A stretch of 10,290 nucleotides of DNA from an uncultured Bacilli bacterium (lineage in GTDB: Bacteria; Bacillota_I; Bacilli_A; RF39; UBA660): NCBI GenBank assembly GCA_944351315.1, contig CALVPL010000071.1:1-10290 (forward strand), given 5' to 3'. Shown here piece after piece: positions 1 through 4,882 of this stretch; position 1 is the first letter of the stretch; the number at the start of each line of letters is the position of its first letter. Both the position numbers and the translations under genes were made by a program. The notes beneath the pieces are model-generated. The model was not told where the DNA came from, ran no database searches, and worked only from the letters and a program-made list of their open reading frames with translations.

Positions 1-1172
1 TAGTTGACTGTTCTACCAAGGGAAAAAGTGGAGCAACATGTTTATTAGAAAATGCCGGTTTGAATACTACTGAACTTGCTTATGATGAAACCGTTGATAA
101 TAATTTAAGATATATAGGAGCAAATCCAAATAATTATATTGATATAGGAGATAAATATTCAGAAGGATCAGTTATAAATAAATGGGAAGAAACTGGCGTA
201 GATGCATCATCTGCAGAAGAATGCAATGAATTTGCAGATTCAAGTTTTAATTGTTCAAATTATGGAGACTTAGGATTTTCTACAGAAGAGGAATGTAATA
301 ATGTACTATCAACATTTTTAGAAGAGGAATATAATGTTTCTAGTACTGAAGAATTTAAAAGCACATATTGTGTAGCTGAAGATATTTCAGGTCAACCAAT
401 TTTATGGAGAATTATAGGAGTCATGAATAATATCGATGATGGTACAGGAAAGAAAGAAACAAGATTAAAAATCATAAGAGATGAACCAATAGGAGAATAT
501 AGTTGGGATAATAAAGCAAGTGGAACAGGATCATCTACTTCAGTATACGGAAGTAATGATTCGAGTGATAGTGCTTTACAAATTGTGTTAAATGAAGGAG
601 CATATTGGAATCGAACAAGCGGCGAATGTCCATATGGACGTGATGGGGCAACAACAAGTTGTGATTTTTCGAATATCGGTTTAACCGAAGAGGCAAAATC
701 CATGATCGGAGATACCAAATGGAATCTAGGAGGAAGTAGTACATATACTGATTTAACAGCAAGTGAATTTTATGAAAGAGAACGTGGCACAGATGTATAT
801 AATGAAAGACCAACAGAGTGGATCGGGAAAATAGGGTTAATGTATCTAAGTGATTATGGATATGCAACAAGTGGAGGAAGTACAATGAATAGAGAAACAT
901 GCTTAAATACAGAATTATTCGATTGGTATGATTTAAGAGTAAGTGATTGTTTCAATAACGACTGGTTATATGATAGTTCAAATTATCAATGGACCTTAAT
1001 TCCGGAATCAAGTAGTTCGTACTTTGTGCTCAGTGTGGACAAGTGGAGTGGCCTTAGCGACTCCACTGCGTATAATATGTATCCCGTTCGCCCAACCTTA
1101 TATCTAAGCTCTAACGTAAAAATAAGTGGAGGAGAAGGAACAGAAAGTTCACCTTTTACCTTGAGTTTATAA
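1..1172 (+). CDS. Large Cys-containing surface/adhesin-like protein, C-terminal part (5' end outside window)
   Basis: The reading frame is open from base 3 to a TAA at 1170-1172 (389 visible residues). A TTG at 60 is only an internal codon, so the gene starts upstream. The visible part runs: a segment with LRYIGANPNNYIDIG; a Cys- and Glu-rich insert (about bases 150-390) with recurring S-x-E-E motifs; a core with ILWRIIGVMNNIDDG and LKIIRDE; the ERERGT, IGLMYLSDYGYATSGG and NNDWLY blocks; and a tail with VRPTLYLSSNVKISGG. I recognise this arrangement (WRI..., then W-T-L-x-P, then a variable stretch, then VRP-x-x-x-L) as a recurrent family in uncultured gut Firmicutes. Its fold may be C-type-lectin/FGE-like. 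Members often have a pilin-like or signal N-terminus, which cannot be seen here. Function is unknown; cell-surface binding is inference. The stretch at 1017-1094 differs strongly in composition from the rest of the gene. The gene is monocistronic at its 3' end, with a terminator 18 bases after the stop. Confidence 0.8.
   Translation, partial: VDCSTKGKSGATCLLENAGLNTTELAYDETVDNNLRYIGANPNNYIDIGDKYSEGSVINKWEETGVDASSAEECNEFADSSFNCSNYGDLGFSTEEECNNVLSTFLEEEYNVSSTEEFKSTYCVAEDISGQPILWRIIGVMNNIDDGTGKKETRLKIIRDEPIGEYSWDNKASGTGSSTSVYGSNDSSDSALQIVLNEGAYWNRTSGECPYGRDGATTSCDFSNIGLTEEAKSMIGDTKWNLGGSSTYTDLTASEFYERERGTDVYNERPTEWIGKIGLMYLSDYGYATSGGSTMNRETCLNTELFDWYDLRVSDCFNNDWLYDSSNYQWTLIPESSSSYFVLSVDKWSGLSDSTAYNMYPVRPTLYLSSNVKISGGEGTESSPFTLSL
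1017..1094 (+). other. Compositionally distinct, A-poor segment near the 3' end of the surface gene (candidate variable cassette)
   Basis: By hand count the 26 codons from 1017 to 1094 are 40/78 G+C (51%) and 15/78 A (19%). The preceding 26 codons (939-1016) are 24/78 G+C (31%) and 26/78 A (33%). Only 1 of the 26 codons (CCA) ends in A and 16 end in G or C, unlike the A/T-ending usage of the rest of the window. The segment lies just after the conserved QWTLIP block and ends in the conserved VRP motif, where a ligand-facing variable loop would sit. This is compatible with a diversity-generating-retroelement variable repeat or a recombining cassette. No template repeat or reverse transcriptase lies in the window, so the mechanism is inference. 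Confidence 0.45.
1042..1067. repeat. Perfect 8-bp inverted repeat inside the distinct segment
   Basis: AGTGGAGT (1042-1049) and its exact reverse complement ACTCCACT (1060-1067) flank a 10-base spacer, all within coding sequence. Neither the flanking nor the inner bases extend the pairing. No T-run follows, so it is not a terminator. It could form a hairpin or cruciform, or may be chance. Confidence 0.6.
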
Positions 1173-1190
1173 TGTTTAAATTGGCTAATT

Positions 1191-1213
1191 GCACTTTTAA
1201 AGTGCTTTTTTTT
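1191..1213 (+). terminator. Intrinsic terminator of the surface-protein gene
   Basis: GCACTT (1191-1196), a 3-base loop (TTA) and AAGTGC (1200-1205) form a 6-bp stem followed directly by eight T (1206-1213). It begins 18 bases after the TAA of the surface gene and separates it from the next operon. The T-run merges into the -10 region of the following promoter. Confidence 0.9.
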
Positions 1214-1214
1214 G

Positions 1215-1223
1215 TGATATCAT
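1215..1223 (+). promoter_or_regulatory. Probable extended -10 promoter of the ygjP-like/rimM/trmD operon
   Basis: TG (1215-1216), one base, then TATCAT (1218-1223, 5/6 match to TATAAT) form an extended -10 element. No good -35 is present at 16-18 bp; that region is the terminator stem and T-run. The predicted start near 1230 would leave a leader of only about 12 bases, beginning at the ribosome binding site. It is the only promoter-like sequence between the terminator and the gene. Confidence 0.5.
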
Positions 1224-1229
1224 TTATCT

Positions 1230-1236
1230 AGGGTGG
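1230..1236 (+). promoter_or_regulatory. Ribosome binding site AGGGTGG that fixes the start at ATG 1242
   Basis: AGGGTGG lies 5 bases before ATG 1242. The alternative in-frame GTG at 1233 lies inside this site and has no ribosome binding site of its own, so the longer reading is unlikely. The same AGGGTGG precedes the gene at 3758. Confidence 0.7.
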
Positions 1237-1241
1237 TTTTG

Positions 1242-1874
1242 ATGCAAGTAATCTTAGAAGATAAACCTTTTACTGTAGAAATTATAAGAAAACCAAATAA
1301 AAATATTTATATGCGTTTTAAAGATAGTCATACAATAAGTGTCAGTGTAAATCGTTTTGTAAGTGAAAAAGAAATAGAAAGAATCATTTATAAGAATCAA
1401 GATTCCTTATTAAAAATGGTAAAAAAGAAAGAACAAGAAGAAGAAAAAGAAAACTTTTTTTGGTATTTAGGAAAATCATATACGAAAGTTTTTGATGGAA
1501 CGAGTAAAGAGGTTTCTTTCTTGCAAGATTGTGTTTTTGCTCGTGATGAAAAAACATTAGAAAAATTTTATCAAAAAGAATGTTTAAGAGTTTTTGAAAG
1601 TGAAGTAAATCGAATTGTTCCTTATTTTAAAAATATTCCAAAATTTTCCCTACGAATCCGTAAAATGAAAACCAGATGGGGTGTCAATAATCGCGGAAAT
1701 AACACGATTACATTAAATAGTGAATTATTAAAAAAAGATTTGGATTTATTAGATTATGTGATAATTCATGAGTTATGTCATTTTTATGAAGCCAATCATA
1801 GCAGTCGTTTTTGGTTTCATGTAAGTGAATATTATCCAAAATATAAAGAAGCGAGAAGGAGGCTTAGAGAGTGA
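1242..1874 (+). CDS. YgjP-like (SprT/WLM-type, M48-like) zinc metallopeptidase family protein
   Basis: This is a 210-residue protein of the YgjP-like metallopeptidase family (COG1451; Pfam YgjP-like). The C-terminal part has the diagnostic IRKMKTRWG block (about residues 139-147), then IIHELCHFYEANHSSRFW. In it HELCH (176-180) is the HExxH zinc site, with a third likely ligand His186 in E-A-N-H. The N-terminal half (residues 1-110) is a charged alpha/beta region typical of the family. Length fits the usual 200-240 residues. All expected metal ligands are present, so it should be an intact cytoplasmic metalloprotein; the physiological substrate of the family is not established. ATG 1242 is chosen because AGGGTGG sits 5 bases upstream. 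It is the first gene of a six-gene operon, and its TGA overlaps the next GTG start by 4 bases (GTGA). Confidence 0.9.
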   Translation: MQVILEDKPFTVEIIRKPNKNIYMRFKDSHTISVSVNRFVSEKEIERIIYKNQDSLLKMVKKKEQEEEKENFFWYLGKSYTKVFDGTSKEVSFLQDCVFARDEKTLEKFYQKECLRVFESEVNRIVPYFKNIPKFSLRIRKMKTRWGVNNRGNNTITLNSELLKKDLDLLDYVIIHELCHFYEANHSSRFWFHVSEYYPKYKEARRRLRE

Positions 1875-2608
1875 AAATAGAATCATTAAAAAATGTTCGC
1901 GTGAAAAAATGGGTTCGTTTAAAAGAAAAAAAAGAACGAGATAAAACCGAAACATTCTTAGTAGAAACAGATCATTTAGTTACCGAAGCTAAAAAAAGAG
2001 GACTAGTATTAGAAATTATTACGACCGATGAAATTGAAGACTCGAGAATTCCTACTTATACAGTAAGTAAAGAAATTATGAAAAAATTGACCGATCAAGT
2101 AACTCCGCCAAACATTATCGCAGTTTGTAAAAAACCGGAAGAAACATTTTTAAATGGTCCAGTTCTCTGTTTAGATGATATTCAAGATCCAGGAAATTTA
2201 GGAACAATTATTCGGAGTGCGGTAGCTTTTGGATTTAAACAAATTGTTTTAAGTGAACATTCAGTAGATATTTATAATCCAAAAGTGATCAGAAGCACAG
2301 AAGGAATGATTTTTCATGTGAATATTATTCGTAAGAATTTAGAAGAATTTTTAAAAAGTATTCAAGAAGAATATTTGATTTTAGGAACAGATGTGAAAAA
2401 TGGTAATTTAATTGAAAATGTTCAAGTTCCTTCACAATTTGCCTTGATTATCGGAAGTGAAGGACAAGGAATTCATCCGGAAATTCGCCAATATTGTGAT
2501 AAATTTGTCTATATTCCTATGACAAATCTCTGTGAATCATTAAATGCTGGGGTAAGTGCATCAATATTAATGTATGAATTAGCTAAGAGGAACAAATATG
2601 AAAAATAA
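1871..2608 (+). CDS. SpoU/TrmH-family RNA 2'-O-ribose methyltransferase (YsgA/RlmB-like)
   Basis: This 245-residue SPOUT-class enzyme should transfer methyl from S-adenosylmethionine to a ribose 2'-OH in rRNA or tRNA. The N-terminal 90 residues form the small substrate-binding domain, including the F-L-V-E segment at 29-32. The catalytic domain has all three SpoU motifs: motif 1 at about 102-116 (D-P-G-N-L-G-T-I-I-R-S, with N109 and R115), motif 2 at 192-201 (L-I-I-G-S-E-G-Q-G-I) and motif 3 at 215-229 (I-P-M through S-L-N-A-G-V-S). Length and layout resemble B. subtilis YsgA (RlmP, Gm2553 of the 23S A-loop) and RlmB; which nucleotide it modifies cannot be told from sequence alone. The start is GTG, supported by AAGGAGG at 1856-1862, 8 bases upstream. 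It is translationally coupled to the peptidase gene (4-base overlap) and overlaps rimM by 11 bases. Confidence 0.92.
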   Translation: MKIESLKNVRVKKWVRLKEKKERDKTETFLVETDHLVTEAKKRGLVLEIITTDEIEDSRIPTYTVSKEIMKKLTDQVTPPNIIAVCKKPEETFLNGPVLCLDDIQDPGNLGTIIRSAVAFGFKQIVLSEHSVDIYNPKVIRSTEGMIFHVNIIRKNLEEFLKSIQEEYLILGTDVKNGNLIENVQVPSQFALIIGSEGQGIHPEIRQYCDKFVYIPMTNLCESLNAGVSASILMYELAKRNKYEK

Positions 2609-3086
2609 ACTTTATTTTGGTTATACCACTCAAAGTCATGGCCTTAAAGGAGAACTAAAATGCTTCACCGATTTTGAAAGAAAAGACTTAGTTTTACAGG
2701 AAAATATGCCTGTTTATATCAACGATCAAAAACATTTACTGACAAGTATTCGACCACATAAAGATTTTTACTTAATTCGTTTTGATCAACTTACCGATAT
2801 TAATGATATAGAAGCTTTTCGACATCAAAAGATTTATGTAGCTAGAGAAGACTTAAAGTTAAAAGAAGGAGAATTTCTTTTTCAAGATTTAATTGGCTTT
2901 TCCGTAGTTTTTCATGAAGAAATAGTTGGAAAAGTTATCATGGTTCGGTATAATAAAAGCGGGAAGTTATTAGAAGTACAACAAAAGAAAAACTTTTTCA
3001 TTCCTTATAATGAATATTTTATCAAAAAAATAGATTGGGCAACAAAACAAATCGTGGCTCAAAATCTTGAAGGACTGATGTTATGA
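2598..3086 (+). CDS. rimM: Ribosome maturation factor RimM
   Basis: This 162-residue protein matches RimM, which binds ribosomal protein S19 and assists maturation of the 30S head domain. The N-terminal RimM domain opens with YFGYTTQSHGLKGELKCF, the family signature (x-G-x-x-x-x-x-H-G-x-K-G-E). The C-terminal PRC-barrel runs from about residue 92 to the end, with DLIGFSV, the G-K-V-x-x-V-x-x-x-x-x-x-x-L-L-E-V pattern and FFIPYNEYFIKKID. Length is normal for the family (about 160-180). The ATG start has AAGAGGA at 2585-2591, 6 bases upstream, and lies inside the end of the methyltransferase gene. The stop overlaps the trmD start as ATGA, so rimM and trmD are translationally coupled, as in many bacteria. 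Confidence 0.95.
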   Translation: MKNKLYFGYTTQSHGLKGELKCFTDFERKDLVLQENMPVYINDQKHLLTSIRPHKDFYLIRFDQLTDINDIEAFRHQKIYVAREDLKLKEGEFLFQDLIGFSVVFHEEIVGKVIMVRYNKSGKLLEVQQKKNFFIPYNEYFIKKIDWATKQIVAQNLEGLML

Positions 3087-3748
3087 GAATTGATATTTTA
3101 ACACTTTTTCCTAGAATGTTTGAAGGTATTTTAGAAGAATCAATTATTAAAAGAGCAATTGAAAAAAAATTGGTTGAAATCCATATCACAAATTTTCGCG
3201 ATTTCTCTCATTTATCCAATCATCAAGTAGACGATACACCATATGGTGGTGGATCTGGTATGGTGTTGCGACCAGAGCCAATTATTGAAGCACTTGAAAG
3301 TGTCAAAACCAAAGATTCAAAAGTTCTACTCATGTGTCCTCAAGGAGTTCCATTTAAAGAAAAAAAAGCCATTGATTTAAGTCATGAAAAACATCTTATT
3401 TTTATATGTGGTCATTATGAAGGATATGATGAAAGAATTCGGGAATTTGTCGACGAAGAAATTAGCATTGGCGATTATGTTTTGACCGGTGGAGAAATTC
3501 CAGCTATGGCAATCATGGATTCTGTAATTCGTCTTTTACCTGGTGTTATTAAAGAAGACTCTTATTTAGAAGATTCTTTTATGAACGATTTATTAGATTA
3601 TCCTACTTATACCAAACCAGCTAATTATCGCGGTTTAAAAGTTCCAGAGATATTGCTATCTGGCGATCATGCAAAAATAAAAGCATGGCGTGAAGAACAA
3701 GCTTTATTAAATACAAAAAAAAGAAGAAGTGATTTATTAGAAAAATAG
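3083..3748 (+). CDS. trmD: tRNA (guanine-N1)-methyltransferase TrmD
   Basis: TrmD makes m1G37 next to the anticodon of tRNAs reading CNN codons, preventing +1 frameshifts; it is a SPOUT-class homodimer. The 221 residues cover the family: MRIDILTLFP at the N-terminus, DDTPYGGGSGMV (51-61), the SAM-knot segments CPQGVPF and CGHYEGYDERI (109-119), and IGDYVLTGGEIPAM (129-142). R150 and D164 (in E-D-S-F) align with E. coli catalytic Arg154 and Asp169. The tail has LLDYPTYTKP and LLSGDHAKI. The C-terminal tail is somewhat shorter than that of E. coli. The ATG overlaps the rimM TGA; GAAGGA (3069-3074) is the ribosome binding site. The usual downstream rplS (ribosomal protein L19) is absent. Confidence 0.97.
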   Translation: MRIDILTLFPRMFEGILEESIIKRAIEKKLVEIHITNFRDFSHLSNHQVDDTPYGGGSGMVLRPEPIIEALESVKTKDSKVLLMCPQGVPFKEKKAIDLSHEKHLIFICGHYEGYDERIREFVDEEISIGDYVLTGGEIPAMAIMDSVIRLLPGVIKEDSYLEDSFMNDLLDYPTYTKPANYRGLKVPEILLSGDHAKIKAWREEQALLNTKKRRSDLLEK

Positions 3749-3757
3749 GGTGGTATT

Positions 3758-4222
3758 ATGTCTTATAAAGTACGTAAGGAAAATGCAAGAAAAAGTTTAG
3801 GAAAGAAAAATCCTAATTTGAATGGGATAAAAATGAAGCCTAGATTAAAAAATCATGTAGATTATATTGAAGTTAAGGAAATCATCGTAGTTTATCCTAA
3901 ATTCAAACAAACCGTTTTGAAAGCCAAATTTCAAGTTGCTTTTCGTCGTCTATTTAAAATCGTCATGGATATCTATAATAGTACCGATTCCACAGAAGGA
4001 GATATTTTCCTAGCATTAGATGAAATAAATAAAATGCAAAAAATATTGCAATGCGAATATAAACATGAATTAAATAACGTTGAATATCATAATATGTGGA
4101 AAAAAGCTCAACTTTTAAAACAAAAATTAGAAGAAAAACTTCTTTTAGAACGCGAATATAGAATGCAATTAGAAATGTATTTAGAAGAACAAAGAGAAGA
4201 AAAAAAGGGAAGAGGCAGATAA
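3758..4222 (+). CDS. Small basic protein with C-terminal coiled coil, unknown function
   Basis: I do not recognise this 154-residue protein. Residues 1-32 are strongly basic (K/R-rich) with no hydrophobic segment. Residues 34-72 look like short strands followed by an aromatic/hydrophobic helix. About 75-100 is helical (FLALDEINKMQKIL). From about 105 to 150 is a continuous charged heptad-like helix rich in Leu, Glu, Lys and Gln, ending K-G-R-G-R. There is no signal peptide or membrane segment, so it is probably cytoplasmic; the basic head and coiled coil would suit RNA or ribosome binding, but that is speculation. It is expressed with trmD: AGGGTGG (3747-3753) overlaps the trmD stop codon and lies 4 bases before the ATG. 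It directly abuts the next gene (TAA then ATG). Codon use matches the neighbours. Confidence 0.8.
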   Translation: MSYKVRKENARKSLGKKNPNLNGIKMKPRLKNHVDYIEVKEIIVVYPKFKQTVLKAKFQVAFRRLFKIVMDIYNSTDSTEGDIFLALDEINKMQKILQCEYKHELNNVEYHNMWKKAQLLKQKLEEKLLLEREYRMQLEMYLEEQREEKKGRGR

Positions 4223-4789
4223 ATGCAAGTTTTTGATTTTGATAATACAATTTATCATGGAGAAAGCACTTTTGATTTTGCTATGTTTATTATCAAAAGA
4301 AAGAAAAGTTTATTAAAATATGCACCAGGAATAATGAGATTATTAATAAAATATAAAAGATGTAAAATGAATGCAGTAGAATTTCAAAATGAATTAGAAA
4401 AATTTACTGGACCTTTTTTACAAAATAAAGAATTTATCAAAAAATCTGTTCAAGATTTTTGGCAAAAAAATCGAAAAAAATTAAATCCAAACATGCTAGC
4501 TAAAATAAAAAAAGAAGATGTAATTTTAACATGTAGTCCATCGTTTTTGATAAAAGAAATAGAGTCTGATTTAAATACGCCAAATATTGTAGCTACGGAA
4601 ATTGATATAGAAAAAGGTAAAATTTATTTTTTGAATTTTGGAAAAAATAAAGTAAAAGTTTTTCAAGAAAAATTTCCTAAAAAAAAGATTCAAACAGTCT
4701 ATACAGATTCATATAATGACAAAGCCTTAATGGATGTAGCTAAAAACGTGTTTCTCGTCAAAAAAGGAAAATGTATAAAAATAAAATAA
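4223..4789 (+). CDS. HAD-superfamily subfamily IB phosphatase
   Basis: This 188-residue protein is a haloacid-dehalogenase-type phosphatase of the IB (SerB/CicA-like) group. Motif I is FDFDNTIYHGEST, with nucleophile Asp5 and acid/base Asp7 (D-x-D-x-T). The helical cap (about residues 20-85) follows motif I. Motif II is L-T-C-S-P-S at 102-107. The motif III lysine lies in GKNKVKVF (about 143 or 145). Motif IV is YTDSYNDKALM, with Asp162 and Asp166 for Mg2+. It should hydrolyse a small phosphomonoester in the cytoplasm; the substrate cannot be inferred, and serine phosphatase is only one option. It starts at the base after the TAA of the preceding gene, with GGGAAGAGG (4208-4216) as ribosome binding site, and is the last gene of the operon before a terminator. 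Confidence 0.88.
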   Translation: MQVFDFDNTIYHGESTFDFAMFIIKRKKSLLKYAPGIMRLLIKYKRCKMNAVEFQNELEKFTGPFLQNKEFIKKSVQDFWQKNRKKLNPNMLAKIKKEDVILTCSPSFLIKEIESDLNTPNIVATEIDIEKGKIYFLNFGKNKVKVFQEKFPKKKIQTVYTDSYNDKALMDVAKNVFLVKKGKCIKIK

Positions 4790-4808
4790 TTTTAAAAAAG
4801 TATGGATT

Positions 4809-4833
4809 AAAGAAGTGCAAACTTTCTTTTTTT
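4809..4833 (+). terminator. Probable intrinsic terminator of the trmD operon
   Basis: AAAGAAGT (4809-4816), loop GCAA (4817-4820) and ACTTTCTTT (4821-4829) form an 8-bp stem with one bulged T. The T-run extends to 4833 (seven T from 4827). GCAA is a stable GNRA tetraloop. The stem is A/T-rich, so termination may be incomplete. It lies 20 bases after the HAD gene. Confidence 0.65.
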
Positions 4834-4837
4834 ATGG

Positions 4838-4866
4838 ATGCAACTTCCTAAAATTTGTAGTATACT
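4838..4866 (+). promoter_or_regulatory. Possible priA promoter with a palindrome over the -10
   Basis: TATACT (4861-4866) is a good -10 hexamer. The bases 17 upstream, ATGCAA (4838-4843), are a poor -35 (3/6). The -10 lies inside a perfect 12-bp palindrome, GTAGTATACTAC (4857-4868), which could be an operator or chance. Transcription would start near 4873, only a few bases before the likely priA start codon. Confidence 0.35.
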
Positions 4867-4882
4867 ACCTTTAGTGATGAAA

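Noticed and set aside
60..62. TTG as the start of the surface gene
   Set aside because: The same frame is open back to base 3 with family-like sequence (L-L-E-N-A-G-L), so TTG is an internal codon of a truncated gene.
392..900. Minus-strand open frames opposite the surface gene
   Set aside because: They are low-complexity shadows of the coding strand with no ribosome binding site and no recognisable protein; the plus-strand frame has family motifs.
3963..4250. Minus-strand frame with hydrophobic residues opposite the trmD-linked small gene
   Set aside because: Hydrophobicity is the expected reverse complement of a Lys/Glu-rich coiled coil; there is no start context or promoter.
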